Origin: CALODL01 sp942492115
GTDB lineage: Bacteria > Planctomycetota > Phycisphaerae > UBA1845 > CAIVHJ01
NCBI GenBank assembly: GCA_942492115.1
Contig: CALODL010000009.1
Coordinates: 122,453 to 186,452 of the forward strand
Reading direction: 5' to 3'
Length of the DNA: 64,000 nucleotides
Below, piece by piece: positions 27,231 to 37,285 of this stretch (positions within the stretch are counted from its first letter, which is position 1; every line of letters begins with the position of its first letter). The translations under genes and the position numbers were made by a program. Under the pieces are notes generated by a model. It did not search any database. It saw nothing but the letters and a program-made list of their open reading frames with translations, and was not told the DNA's origin.

Positions 27231-29567
27231 GTGAATGAATGCCTCAGTTCCAGCGATTTCGAGCAGTATGATCGCGGCCTGGTCGATCCGGCGGGCGCCG
27301 CGGCCATCCGCGCCCACCTGGGCAGTTGTGCACGCTGCGCGGAGGCGTATGATGCCTTCGCCTTTCGGAGTGACGGTTCCGGGCCCCTCGAGACCATCGG
27401 CTCGGCTCCGACAATCGACACCGCCCATATCATTGAGCCCCCCCAACGCCACCTGCCACGCATCGATGGCTACAAAATCATCAATGTTCTGGGCCAGGGC
27501 GGCATGGGTGTGGTCTACCGGGCGGTCCAGATCAAGCTGAACCGCACCGTGGCTCTCAAGGTCCTGCCTGCGATGATCGGTGCCGCCAATCCGGCAGCCG
27601 TCTCACGATTCCGCAGGGAAGCCACCTCTGCCGCACGCCTGCACCATACGCACATCATCCCGATCTATGATTTTGGCGAATGCGGTGATGCCCATTATTA
27701 CGCAATGGAGCTCATCCACGGCCAACCGCTGAGTACCGCAATCCCGCGGCTCGGACAGAACAATGCGGCCACCGCCGGTCTGGCCCAACTGGCCGATCTG
27801 CTACGCACGGTCAGTCGGCCTGACGTCCTGCCGACCACGACAGATGAGAACACCGTGCCGGATGAGCGACCGAGCATCAGCGGCTCCTTCACTGCAGCCG
27901 GTCGCGGGCGGCCGTACTACAGTCAGGTTGCGCGGTGGATGGCCGACGCAGCCGACGCGCTGCACTATGCACACAACGAGGGCATCATCCATCGTGACAT
28001 CAAGCCGGGCAACCTCATCCTGTCCGAGGACAGCCGCATCATGGTCGCCGACTTCGGACTGGCCAAAAGCACGGACGACGCATCGGTGACGATGACCGGC
28101 TCATTGCTCGGTACGTTGCGTTACATCAGCCCCGAACAGGCCATGGCCAAACGCGTACGCGTTGACCACCGCACCGACATCTACTCACTTGGTGCTACAC
28201 TCTACGAGCTGCTGGCGTTCGAACCGGCCTTTGCGGGCAACGACGACAAGGAAATCCTGGGCGCGATCATCTCCCGGGACCCGGTGCCGACCCGCCGGCA
28301 CAACCCTACAGTGCCCGCCGAACTCGAAACCATCTGCATGAAGATGATTGAGAAGTCTCCGGAAGCACGCTACGACACGGCGCGGGCCGTCGCCGAGGAC
28401 CTGCGGCGCTACCTCAACGATATTCCGATCGCCGCCAAGCGGCCCGGGCCGCTGGCGCGCATTGGTAAGTTCGCCCGCCGGCACAAGGCGGTGGTCAGTG
28501 CGGTTGTCGCAGGGGTCCTGCTCGTGGCGGCCACGGGGTTCCTCATCATCGAGAATCAACGTAAGACGGCCGCGCGCGTGCGCTCATTGACTGAGCTTGG
28601 CCTGCGTTTGCAAAACGAAAACAACTGGAACGAAGCGCGGAGCAGTTTTGAAGAAGCATTGGTGCTCGATCCAAACAACTGGCGGGCCATGGTCAACCTG
28701 GCGCTACTGGGCAAGGAGCAATACAATGCTCAGGCCATGCCGCAACCCGAATTACTGGAGCAGGCCCTGGAACAATGCAATCGAGCAATTGTCCTCGCTC
28801 CGCAGAAGAACAACGAGGCCATGTGGGGCTGTTGGAACGTAAAGGGGGTGCTGCTCAAGAAACTGGGACGGTACTCGGCCGCGGTCGCCGCCTACAACCA
28901 GGCGGCTCGTCATGATCCCAGGAGTGTCGCGACCCTGGACAATCTTGCTTGCGTACACATGCTCGTAGGTGATCTCGATGCAGCCGAAACGACCCTCCAC
29001 CGGGCGGTCAACCTCACCGACGCTGAAGGCACGTGCAACAGCCCCGCGTGGCGTCACCTGGCCGTTCTGCGTCTACTGCGCCGTGACCCTGCGGCGCTCG
29101 AAGCAATCAACGCGGCCGTCGACTGCGACAAGACTGATCCCTGGGCGCGCGCCGTTCGAGCCCGCATCCACATGGAAATCGGGTTGCATCAGGATACCCG
29201 GGCCGCGCTCGAAGATGCGCAAACCGCTGACAGCTTTGCCAACTACACCTCACCTCAGATCAAACGAGTACGCGCGCTGGCGCACCTGCAGGCCGGCGAG
29301 TACGCCGCCGCACGGGATTCTGCACTGGCCGCTCTGGGGCTTGGGGATGTCGAGTGCTACAACTACCTCGTTGCCGCAATCGCCTCACATCATCTTGGCG
29401 AACCCGAGGCTGCAGCCATCCAGATCAAACGGGCCCGCGAAGCATGGCCGCCAGGGCTCACCCACGCGGATTCTTTTCAGGTCAGGGCAGACGCCGGGGT
29501 GCTGTGGTTCGATGCTGCCCGAGACCTTCGAGCACTCCTGGACCTCTACCCGGTCGAAGCCGACTAG
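27231..29567 (+). CDS. Membrane Ser/Thr kinase with TPR repeats
   Basis: 778 residues, GTG start. Residues 1-45 carry the zf-HC2/anti-sigma-like pattern (Cys4, His29, Cys33, Cys36). The kinase domain (~78-400) has LGQGGMGVVYRA (~86), VALKVLP, HRDIKPGNLIL (~253), DFGLAKS (~273) and SPEQA, so it should be active. There is a long insert after the N-lobe. A single transmembrane helix (~420-441, VVAGVLLVAATGFLII) is followed by TPR-type repeats (~445-760). It is an intact paralogue of the frameshifted gene at 20664 and, like it, lies directly upstream of a giant beta-helix gene, suggesting a sensor or regulator coupled to that surface protein. No Shine-Dalgarno seen. Confidence 0.92.
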   Translation: MNECLSSSDFEQYDRGLVDPAGAAAIRAHLGSCARCAEAYDAFAFRSDGSGPLETIGSAPTIDTAHIIEPPQRHLPRIDGYKIINVLGQGGMGVVYRAVQIKLNRTVALKVLPAMIGAANPAAVSRFRREATSAARLHHTHIIPIYDFGECGDAHYYAMELIHGQPLSTAIPRLGQNNAATAGLAQLADLLRTVSRPDVLPTTTDENTVPDERPSISGSFTAAGRGRPYYSQVARWMADAADALHYAHNEGIIHRDIKPGNLILSEDSRIMVADFGLAKSTDDASVTMTGSLLGTLRYISPEQAMAKRVRVDHRTDIYSLGATLYELLAFEPAFAGNDDKEILGAIISRDPVPTRRHNPTVPAELETICMKMIEKSPEARYDTARAVAEDLRRYLNDIPIAAKRPGPLARIGKFARRHKAVVSAVVAGVLLVAATGFLIIENQRKTAARVRSLTELGLRLQNENNWNEARSSFEEALVLDPNNWRAMVNLALLGKEQYNAQAMPQPELLEQALEQCNRAIVLAPQKNNEAMWGCWNVKGVLLKKLGRYSAAVAAYNQAARHDPRSVATLDNLACVHMLVGDLDAAETTLHRAVNLTDAEGTCNSPAWRHLAVLRLLRRDPAALEAINAAVDCDKTDPWARAVRARIHMEIGLHQDTRAALEDAQTADSFANYTSPQIKRVRALAHLQAGEYAAARDSALAALGLGDVECYNYLVAAIASHHLGEPEAAAIQIKRAREAWPPGLTHADSFQVRADAGVLWFDAARDLRALLDLYPVEAD

Positions 29568-29909
29568 GCCCTGGGCCGACGACGAAGCGGCGGGCGGAAG
29601 GGGTGGCCCTGCCACCTCTGATACCGAGCCGACATACTCGCTGTCATCCCATCTCGGTCTGAAAACTACGGGCTTGGCGGCTGGCTTCAGCCGGAACTCG
29701 CTTAGTCCATTTGAGTTACCTCTTGCCTGATGTTTGCAGCGGCCACCCGAGGATCGGTATACTCGATGCAGATCCCATCCCCCCCGCGCGGCGTCCTGCG
29801 GGGACCCTGCAAATCGTCAGAATCACGATTCGCCGTAAATGGGGAGTAAGAGCGTTCGCCGGAATGCGTTGAGTTTAGATTGCGGTCACGACTGCAGGGA
29901 GATTGGCCA
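29568..29909. other. Gap between kinase and beta-helix gene
   Basis: 342 bases. No gene supported, though the downstream frame is open for 30 bases upstream of its ATG. CCCCGCGCGGCGTCCTGCGGGG (around 29787-29808) can fold into a GC-rich hairpin and might terminate the kinase transcript. The promoter of the following gene probably lies to its right. Confidence 0.4.
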
Positions 29910-32900
29910 ATGGGGGTCAGAACGGCCTCGAGACAGACGATGCGGGCTCGCAAACGGTGGGCCGTGGTGATCGCCGTCACAGCGGTGGCGCTCGCCGTAC
30001 GCCCCGTGCAGGCCCAGATCTTCGTCGACGTCAACGCCACCGGCAGCGAGGATGGTCAGTCGTGGGACAACGCCTTCGTCAGCCTGCAGGATGCCCTGCT
30101 CGTCGCAACCCCGGGCGAAAACGTGTGGGTCGCTCGTGGCACATACTATCCTGACGTCGGCGTCGCCCAATCCGATGGGGACCGCATGTCATCGTTCAGC
30201 CTGCCCATGGAGGTTGAAGTCCTCGGCGGATTCGACGGCACGGAATTCGATCCGGATGCGCGCGACCCAGTATCCAACGTTACCATTCTGAGCGGCGATC
30301 TCGATCAAGATGATGTGGGCGGTGCAGACGATTCCACGCGCGCCGAAAACAGCTACCATGTCATTTCGAATTTCGAGCTGACCTCGGACTCGGTCCTCGA
30401 CGGTTTCACGATTATCGGTGGAAACGCCGACGAGGACGGCAACTCCACTGGCGGCGGCATGCTCAACGTCACCAGTTCGCCGACCATCACCCGTTGCCGG
30501 TTCATCGACAACTTCGCCCTCGACATGGGCGCTGGCATGTTCAACGTCAGCGGCAGTTCACCCGGAATCGGGACATGTCACTTCGAGGGCAACATCGCCA
30601 ATTCGGGTGGTGCGCTGGGCAACCAGACCAACAGCAGCCCGACCGTCAGCCGCTGCATCTTTACGTCCAATCAGGCCATCGGCGACTTCGGATGGGGTGG
30701 GGGCGTGTACAACATCGACGGCGCCGCCGAGCTGCGTGATTGCACATTCCAATCCAACGTCGCCGTCCGTGGCGGAGGACTGTTCAACGATTTTGCCGCC
30801 GAAGTCGTCACCGTACGGTGCATCTTTCAAGACAACTTTGCCGTCGAGCGGGGTGGTGCGGTCTATACGACCTCGAACACGGGCCCGTTCGTCAGTTGCA
30901 CGTTCAAGAACAACTCGGCCGAAGCGGGCGGTGCCTTTGTCGACCACAATGCCTCGGAACGACTGATCACCAACTCCGTGTTCCATGGCAATGAAGCCAG
31001 CACGGGTGCTGCGGTGGCACTGGACGATGGGCACCCGTGTTTCGTCGGCAACACACTCTACGGCAATCATGCCTCGATCTCCGGGGGCGGCATCCTGGTC
31101 GACGGCAACAGCGATCCCAACATCAAGAATTGCATCCTGTGGGGCAACACCGACGCCAGCGGTGACGACGCAGCTGCCCAGGTCCATTTCAACAGCGGCG
31201 ATCCCTTTGCATCGTATTCGTTGATTCAAGGCGGCTGGCCGTGGGCTGGTGGCACAGGCATCATCGATGCTGATCCCTTCTTCCGTGACGCGGCCATGGG
31301 CGATCTGCGGTTGCTGGGTGGCTCTCCGGCCATAGATGCCGGCAACAGGAGTGCAGTGCCCGCCGATGTGGGCGATGTCGACAATGATTTGAACACGGCG
31401 GAGGTCCTGCCCCTCGATCTCGGTGGGCGCCCACGCGAAGTCAATGATGTCGCGACGCCAGACACCGGCAATGGCCCCGCACCCATCGTCGATCTGGGCG
31501 CTCATGAGTTCGGCCGGCGGGTATTCGTCCAACAAGATGGCCCCGGCATGTCGCTGGGCATCTCATGGTCGGACCCCTACAAGACCATGGTCGAGGCTCT
31601 GAGTTTCGCCGCCAGCTCCGGCGGAACCGTCAGTGAGATATGGGTTGCCGAGGGAACTTACCTTCCCGTCCTGTTTGGAAGCAATCGCTCCGAATCGTTG
31701 GTCCTGGTCAATGACGTCGCAGTGTACGGCGGATTTGCTGGCGGAGAAACTTTCGTGTTCGAGCGCAACCCCGAATCGAACGATACCCTCCTTTCGGGCG
31801 ACCTGCTGGGCAACGACGGGGTCAATTTTGCCAACTACGGAGACAACAGTTTCCACGTGGTCACCGGCAGCAACACCGGTCCGAGTGCAGTTCTCGACGG
31901 GTTCATCATCACCGGCGGCAATGCCGACGGCGGTGGGCTCGCCTCGCGCGGAGCCGGATTGCACATCGACAACGGCAGTCCGACCATCCAGAATTGTGTC
32001 TTCGTACTGAACAGCTCCGAAAACAACGGCGCCGGCGCATGGAATGACAATGGCGGCAGCCCGGCATTCAGCGATTGCATGTTCCGCAATAACCGAGTCA
32101 CGTCGTTTGGCGGCGGGGGTGGACTATACAGTGGCGGCGGCAGCCCGCGGCTGACGCGTTGCACGTTCTTCGACAACGTGGTCAGTCAGACCGGAGGTGG
32201 TCTCAACCTGAACGGCAGCCTGCTGTCGGCTCCCGTTCTGACCCACTGCCGCGTCATCGGTAACGAAGCCTCCACGGCCGGCGGAATCAATATCGCCGGG
32301 GTCAGCGCTACGCTGATCAACTGCCTGCTGAGTGGCAACTCCGCCGACACCGCAGGAGGCATCTACTGTTCGAGCAGCAGCCAGGCCTCGATGATCAGTT
32401 GCTCGTTGGCCAGCAACGAAGCCAGCAGCACCAACGGAGGCGGCATTCATGTCATCGGCCTGTCGACCGTCCTGAACATGCGGAACTCCATTCTGTGGCG
32501 CAACGCCGGTCAACGCGGCAGCAACGAGGAGGAGAGCGGCCAGCTGTTCGTCGAGTCGGGCAACGCGGTGGTCAATTACAGCCTCATTCAAAACCTCACC
32601 GGTGGCCTGGGCGGCAGTGGCAACGTTGGAGGCAATCCTCTGTTCGTCGACCGCGTCGGCGAGGACGGAATCGCCGGCACACTCGACGACAACCTGGCGC
32701 TGCAGGGTGGGTCGGCGGCCATCGATGCCGGCGACACGCCGTCCATGCCCAACGACACCGACGATCTCGACGACGACGGCGATACCGCCGAACGCCTACC
32801 GCTCGACCTGGCCGAGCTTTCGCGCGTGGTCGATGACCTGGCCACCCCCGACACGGGCATCCCCGGCTCGCCAGTCGTCGACATCGGCAGTTACGAGCAC

Positions 32901-35174
32901 CCGGGCGGTGGCCTCCTCGATTGCAACGACAATGGTGTTCCGGACGCCGAAGATATCGACAACGGCACCAGCGAGGACTGCAACGGCAACCAGGTGCCGG
33001 ATGAATGCGACATCGCCACGTGCACGGCGCCGGCATTCCCTGCCTGTGACGATTGCAACCTCAACGGGGTTCCGGACGCGTGTGATATCCAGAGCGGTGC
33101 GTCCAATGACGACGATCTCGATGGTGTTCCCGACGAGTGTGCGGGTTTCACCGGCAGCTGCGGCCCGGGCAACATCAACTGGAGCTGTGTGAACAACTGG
33201 GATCTCGGTGGTGTCTTTCCCGACAACGACGGCGGCACCACATATCACGTCACTCTCGACGATGCCGATCACGTGAAGCTCGATGTAACGGTCGATATCG
33301 ACACACTGCGCATCCTGGACAATTCGCGCCTTGATGTGACCATGGCCGGTGCTGTGGGCGATCTCACGGTGGTTCAACCCAACGGAGTGCTCGTCGAGAG
33401 CCTGTTGCAGGTCGCAAGCAATCGTTCCGTTGATGTCACACTGGGCGACGTCTTCGTCCGCGACGGCGGCCTGTACCGCGCCGACCCCGGCGCCACGGCC
33501 GGAACAGTCGCGGCCACGCTGACCGTCCCGCGGTTGATCGTCCAGGATGGCGGCACGGTCCTCATCACCGACCACATGAGGATGCATGTCACGGGCGACA
33601 TGATCCTCGAAGATCTCCCGGGCGGGTCACCATGCCCCAACTGTGGTGGCCAGACGCCCCCGGTCACCGGCGGATCGGGGTCCGGTCAGATTCTGGTCGA
33701 AGGTGACCTCAACATGGACGGCAGCTCCGACATCAACTTTGACTCATTGTCGGTCTTCGAACTCCACGGTGACTTCAACAATGAAATCACCGAGCCCAAC
33801 GGCTTCGATTTCGGACATGGGCACATGGTGCTCAGTGGGCTGGCCCAGTCGTACGAAGTCGGAGGCAGCGATGTGGGCAATACACTGGCCGGTTTCAGCG
33901 TCAGCGGTCACTCCAATTTCTCGATGGGCACGCTCGAAATCGTCGACGAGATATTCGTCACGACCGACGTGACCCTGGTCAACGACTTCGCCAACATCAT
34001 CAGCACCAAGCCATGTGCGGAAGCGCTGTATGTCCACACGTTGATCATCCATCCCGGCGCCCACGTCGTACTCGATAACGTGCGGGTGTATTACGAAACG
34101 TTGATCAACAACGGATCGATTCAGGCCATTGGTGCCTGCGCCGGTGCCATCGCCCTGCCGGCGTGCGCGAGCGACAAGGACTGCACTGATAACGACGACT
34201 GCTTCATCGACACCTGCAACGTCGCCAATGGAACCTGTGAGTACGTCCCCTCGCTGGCCGCCTGCGCGGACGGTGACGGTGACGGCATTCGTGACGACAA
34301 CTGCCTGTGGCATGCATGTTCAGGTGCTGACTGCGCGGCCCCCATCGCTATCGTTTTCGGTGACATGGGCGGCCAGTTCGGCGCCTGCGCTCCGGACGGT
34401 ACGGCAGACGGCAACGACCGCTTCCACGCGCTCAACTGCTTTGCCAACGTCGCGCCCGGACAGGAAACCGGAACGTATCCCTGCGAACTGGCTCCGCCGT
34501 CGGCCATGAATGTCGACGCAGGCGGGCAGTTCGGTAGCTGCCACGGGGACGGCGTATGCGACGGCAACGACGCGTTCGCTGCGCTCAACGCCTTTGACAA
34601 CAGCACCTCGTGCGGCTGCCCGCTCGACGGCGGAGCCCCCGCTCCATCCGGGGGCCCGCTGACCGTTGCCCACGCCGGCCTGCTGCTGACTTCGACGGCG
34701 ACGCACGTAGCACCCGGTGATCGGATCGAAGTGGACGTCCTGTTGACCACGCCGCTGGCAGACCTCCGTGGGTTCCAGTTGCACATGACTGCTACGGGCG
34801 GTAGTGGTGGTTCGCTCGACCTGGTGGATATCAGTATTCATCAGACGGACCACGTAGCGCGACGGGCCGCCGGAAGCAGGCGGACGCATGATTTCGTCTT
34901 TGCCGAAGCGCCGGCCATCTGGTCAGCATTCAACATACATACGGGCCAGGTACTTGCGGGCATGGACTCGGATGGTGTGGCGGTTGCAGCCGGCCATCTG
35001 GCCACATTCACGTTCAAAGCCTCACGCGACGCCCGCGGTCGCTTCGCCATCGAATTGCTGACGGCTGCACAGGATGGACAGCACCGCACCTATCTGTTCC
35101 CGACGCTGCCATGGGGCCGCGTGTCCCTCGAGCCGGTCAAACCGCTCGCCATCCTGATCGCAACCACGCACTGA
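29910..35174 (+). CDS. Giant double beta-helix, dockerin-like protein
   Basis: 1754 residues from the ATG at 29910 (GGGAG 9 bases upstream). The signal peptide has a long basic n-region and ends near RPVQAQ (~35). Two complete right-handed beta-helix units follow in tandem (~36-535 and ~536-1000); each opens with the same W..P/AF..LQ.AL...WVA.GTY logic and closes with a Pro/Asp-rich IDAG segment. Thrombospondin-3-like repeats (~1003-1080), a second solenoid type (~1085-1400), a Cys-rich segment, a dockerin-like pair (~1484-1570: GNDRFHALNCF, GNDAFAALNAF) and a cohesin-like domain (~1580-1750, LADLRGFQLHMTATGG) complete it. Extracellular, near paralogue of the 23345 protein with one extra helix. 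Confidence 0.9.
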   Translation: MGVRTASRQTMRARKRWAVVIAVTAVALAVRPVQAQIFVDVNATGSEDGQSWDNAFVSLQDALLVATPGENVWVARGTYYPDVGVAQSDGDRMSSFSLPMEVEVLGGFDGTEFDPDARDPVSNVTILSGDLDQDDVGGADDSTRAENSYHVISNFELTSDSVLDGFTIIGGNADEDGNSTGGGMLNVTSSPTITRCRFIDNFALDMGAGMFNVSGSSPGIGTCHFEGNIANSGGALGNQTNSSPTVSRCIFTSNQAIGDFGWGGGVYNIDGAAELRDCTFQSNVAVRGGGLFNDFAAEVVTVRCIFQDNFAVERGGAVYTTSNTGPFVSCTFKNNSAEAGGAFVDHNASERLITNSVFHGNEASTGAAVALDDGHPCFVGNTLYGNHASISGGGILVDGNSDPNIKNCILWGNTDASGDDAAAQVHFNSGDPFASYSLIQGGWPWAGGTGIIDADPFFRDAAMGDLRLLGGSPAIDAGNRSAVPADVGDVDNDLNTAEVLPLDLGGRPREVNDVATPDTGNGPAPIVDLGAHEFGRRVFVQQDGPGMSLGISWSDPYKTMVEALSFAASSGGTVSEIWVAEGTYLPVLFGSNRSESLVLVNDVAVYGGFAGGETFVFERNPESNDTLLSGDLLGNDGVNFANYGDNSFHVVTGSNTGPSAVLDGFIITGGNADGGGLASRGAGLHIDNGSPTIQNCVFVLNSSENNGAGAWNDNGGSPAFSDCMFRNNRVTSFGGGGGLYSGGGSPRLTRCTFFDNVVSQTGGGLNLNGSLLSAPVLTHCRVIGNEASTAGGINIAGVSATLINCLLSGNSADTAGGIYCSSSSQASMISCSLASNEASSTNGGGIHVIGLSTVLNMRNSILWRNAGQRGSNEEESGQLFVESGNAVVNYSLIQNLTGGLGGSGNVGGNPLFVDRVGEDGIAGTLDDNLALQGGSAAIDAGDTPSMPNDTDDLDDDGDTAERLPLDLAELSRVVDDLATPDTGIPGSPVVDIGSYEHPGGGLLDCNDNGVPDAEDIDNGTSEDCNGNQVPDECDIATCTAPAFPACDDCNLNGVPDACDIQSGASNDDDLDGVPDECAGFTGSCGPGNINWSCVNNWDLGGVFPDNDGGTTYHVTLDDADHVKLDVTVDIDTLRILDNSRLDVTMAGAVGDLTVVQPNGVLVESLLQVASNRSVDVTLGDVFVRDGGLYRADPGATAGTVAATLTVPRLIVQDGGTVLITDHMRMHVTGDMILEDLPGGSPCPNCGGQTPPVTGGSGSGQILVEGDLNMDGSSDINFDSLSVFELHGDFNNEITEPNGFDFGHGHMVLSGLAQSYEVGGSDVGNTLAGFSVSGHSNFSMGTLEIVDEIFVTTDVTLVNDFANIISTKPCAEALYVHTLIIHPGAHVVLDNVRVYYETLINNGSIQAIGACAGAIALPACASDKDCTDNDDCFIDTCNVANGTCEYVPSLAACADGDGDGIRDDNCLWHACSGADCAAPIAIVFGDMGGQFGACAPDGTADGNDRFHALNCFANVAPGQETGTYPCELAPPSAMNVDAGGQFGSCHGDGVCDGNDAFAALNAFDNSTSCGCPLDGGAPAPSGGPLTVAHAGLLLTSTATHVAPGDRIEVDVLLTTPLADLRGFQLHMTATGGSGGSLDLVDISIHQTDHVARRAAGSRRTHDFVFAEAPAIWSAFNIHTGQVLAGMDSDGVAVAAGHLATFTFKASRDARGRFAIELLTAAQDGQHRTYLFPTLPWGRVSLEPVKPLAILIATTH

Positions 35175-35198
35175 GGCATATCACGTCCACGCGCCCCT

Positions 35199-35218
35199 GG
35201 CCCTCTCGAAACAGGGCC
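35199..35218. terminator. Bidirectional terminator
   Basis: GGCCCT (35199-35204) and AGGGCC (35213-35218) form a short perfect stem with an 8-base loop between the convergent ends of the giant beta-helix gene and the TM2-like gene. No long T-run on either side, so the call is tentative. Confidence 0.4.
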
Positions 35219-35220
35219 TG

Positions 35221-35448
35221 TCACACATAACCGCCCGCATTGTGTCGCTCTGCTGAAACGTAGCCGTCCCACATGCCGAACAGCCACAACACCGGGCTGG
35301 TAATCAGGCCGATGCCGATCGGGATCATGCAGTCGCTGACGATTCGCAGAATGAACAGGAACACACCCTTGGCGATCTGACCGTTGTAGATCTGGCCGAG
35401 GCCGGTGTAGAAGAAGCACAGGACAGCTGCAATTCCGGGGTTTTTCAA
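35221..35448 (-). CDS. TM2-like small membrane protein
   Basis: 75 residues. I prefer the TTG at 35448 because AAGGAG lies 6 bases before it; a GTG at 35475 would add nine residues. The pattern NPGIAAVLCFFYTGLGQIYNG with a following hydrophobic stretch (GVFLFILRIV) and a third (PIGIGLITSPVLWLFGMWDGY) is that of TM2-domain and related small membrane proteins: a Gly-Gln-Tyr-Asn turn between helices and Asp in the last. Function unknown. It is the last gene of the glycan operon by position, 40 bases after the GT-B gene. Confidence 0.7.
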   Translation of the reverse strand: MKNPGIAAVLCFFYTGLGQIYNGQIAKGVFLFILRIVSDCMIPIGIGLITSPVLWLFGMWDGYVSAERHNAGGYV

Positions 35449-35488
35449 GGCATTCTCCTTCGACGCGGATGTCACGGGGTGTTCGGGA

Positions 35489-37285
35489 TCAGGCGGAGGA
35501 TATTGTGCCCGGAACAGGAACAGCGGGCAACTTCACGCACAGATCGAGGCAGCGGTCGACAGCCGAGCGCGGCGGGTCCTCAACTCCCAGATATCGGCGC
35601 GCCGCCGCACGTGTCGCCTCGGCGAAGTGAGCATAGCGCGTCGCATCTTCGAACATGCCCATCAGTACCGCTTCGAGATCCGCTACCGTATGGACGCGCG
35701 GCCACACGTCCAGTCCCCAGTCCTCCGGTTGCCACCACACCATGGCCGAATCCAGCATCACCACGGGCAGCCCCGCCACCGAAGCTTCGATCCATGCTGA
35801 GGTCATCGCGTTCACGACGACCACGATGTCGGTGCCGGTAATCGCCTCCTGCAAACTCGAATGCGGACAAAGCCGGAGGTCGACGTGGCGGTAGAACGGG
35901 AGTCCGAAGTCATAGCGTGGATGACGACGCACCGTGACATCCCAGGCTGCATGGCGTGAGGCCATTGCACTGACCTCGCCCATCTCCTGACATGCGCTAC
36001 GCCAATCGACCTCGGGCAGGCGCCCCAGCACCGTTGGAGCCGTACTGTGACCACTGAGCAGTAGGACGCGGTGCCCGCTGGCTGAAGAACGCACGGCCTG
36101 ATTCAGCCGGGCCTCGAGTCCGCCGCTGGCAGGATCACCGGTGACGGCGACGCGTGGTGCCTTCATGCCGGCCGCACACAGCCGTGCCGCATGCCGAGCG
36201 CTGAGTGCGGCAATGCGCGCCCCCTGAGGCACGCCGCAGTACAACGCCGTGTCGCCGTGAACCAGCAGACCATGCGGTAGCACGACGCTGGGTATGCCGC
36301 GGTGGCACGCAATATCGAGGACCGGCATCGGATAATTGGTGATGACAACGCCGGGCGGGCACCGGTGGAACAGCCCGGACCACCGCCGAACGTGCCGCGC
36401 CATACTCCGCGCGTAGGACCCGAATACAAAGTCCCAATGACCGGCGAGTGCCGAATCGCTGAAGATCGGGCGCAAAGCTGGCGGCGCGTTCTGCGCCTGA
36501 TGATCGAACGCCGCACGGGCCCGATCCAGCCACATTCCATCATCGACGGCTGCCTCTCCGGGGGCCAGCTGAGACTCGTGCCACATGGTGTGGCCCTCCT
36601 CGGCAAGCTGGGCCATGACGTGTTCGTCGGCATGCTTGTACACTTGCGCGACCGCGACACCACGTGCAGCCAACGCCTGCACGACGGGAATCTGGCGTAA
36701 CAGTTCACCGCCATTTCCCATCAGCAGCGCCCAGGCGCCCCCGACCATCCAATCCGCAGCATCAACGGTGGGCAATGCGGGCATGGCGCGCGCAGCACCG
36801 TCGTTGAACGAAGGCACTTCCGGCAGGTGCAGCACAGCAGCCCCTGCGGCGCGTGCAACGCCCGCAACCACCCCCTGAAGAATGGGCATGGACCGCTGAT
36901 CATGGGGCTGATCGAGGCCGTGGCCGGCCGGTGTGCGGACCAGCACTTCAGTCACATCCAAACGCTCGATGGCACGGGCGACAACGAAGGCCACCCACGT
37001 CATGCGGGTCAAGCACCGCGTGTGGCGATAGCGGACCATTTGCAGGCAATCGATCCCGTCAACCACAGCGTGACCATGCTGCGTCCACCACGCATCGGCC
37101 GCGGCGGTCAACGCGTGCAGCGCCGCCCCATCAGCATTGACCAGCACATCCCAGGGGGTTACATGGGCCACGCCGTCGGTACGGTATGCGATGTGCACAT
37201 CGGCGTCCATGACCAGTCGAATGTCCGGGCACCCATCGTCGAGCGCCGCACCGTCAGCCGATTCGAACGACACACTCAACCGCAT
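35489..37285 (-). CDS. GT-B-type glycosyltransferase
   Basis: 598 residues from the ATG at 37285, which overlaps the upstream GT2 stop by 10 bases; the frame is open further but reads as out-of-frame sequence there. The C-terminal half looks like a GT-B or capsule-polysaccharide-type transferase: a Rossmann-like VVITNYPMPVLDIACHRGIPSVVLPHG, RVLLLSGHSTAP, VTVRRHPRYD and the donor-binding-type segment DIVVVVNAMTSAWIEASVAGLPVVMLDS. The first 150 residues have no recognised domain. Presumably transfers a sugar during assembly of the surface glycan encoded by this operon; donor unknown. Confidence 0.65.
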   Translation of the reverse strand: MRLSVSFESADGAALDDGCPDIRLVMDADVHIAYRTDGVAHVTPWDVLVNADGAALHALTAAADAWWTQHGHAVVDGIDCLQMVRYRHTRCLTRMTWVAFVVARAIERLDVTEVLVRTPAGHGLDQPHDQRSMPILQGVVAGVARAAGAAVLHLPEVPSFNDGAARAMPALPTVDAADWMVGGAWALLMGNGGELLRQIPVVQALAARGVAVAQVYKHADEHVMAQLAEEGHTMWHESQLAPGEAAVDDGMWLDRARAAFDHQAQNAPPALRPIFSDSALAGHWDFVFGSYARSMARHVRRWSGLFHRCPPGVVITNYPMPVLDIACHRGIPSVVLPHGLLVHGDTALYCGVPQGARIAALSARHAARLCAAGMKAPRVAVTGDPASGGLEARLNQAVRSSASGHRVLLLSGHSTAPTVLGRLPEVDWRSACQEMGEVSAMASRHAAWDVTVRRHPRYDFGLPFYRHVDLRLCPHSSLQEAITGTDIVVVVNAMTSAWIEASVAGLPVVMLDSAMVWWQPEDWGLDVWPRVHTVADLEAVLMGMFEDATRYAHFAEATRAAARRYLGVEDPPRSAVDRCLDLCVKLPAVPVPGTISSA

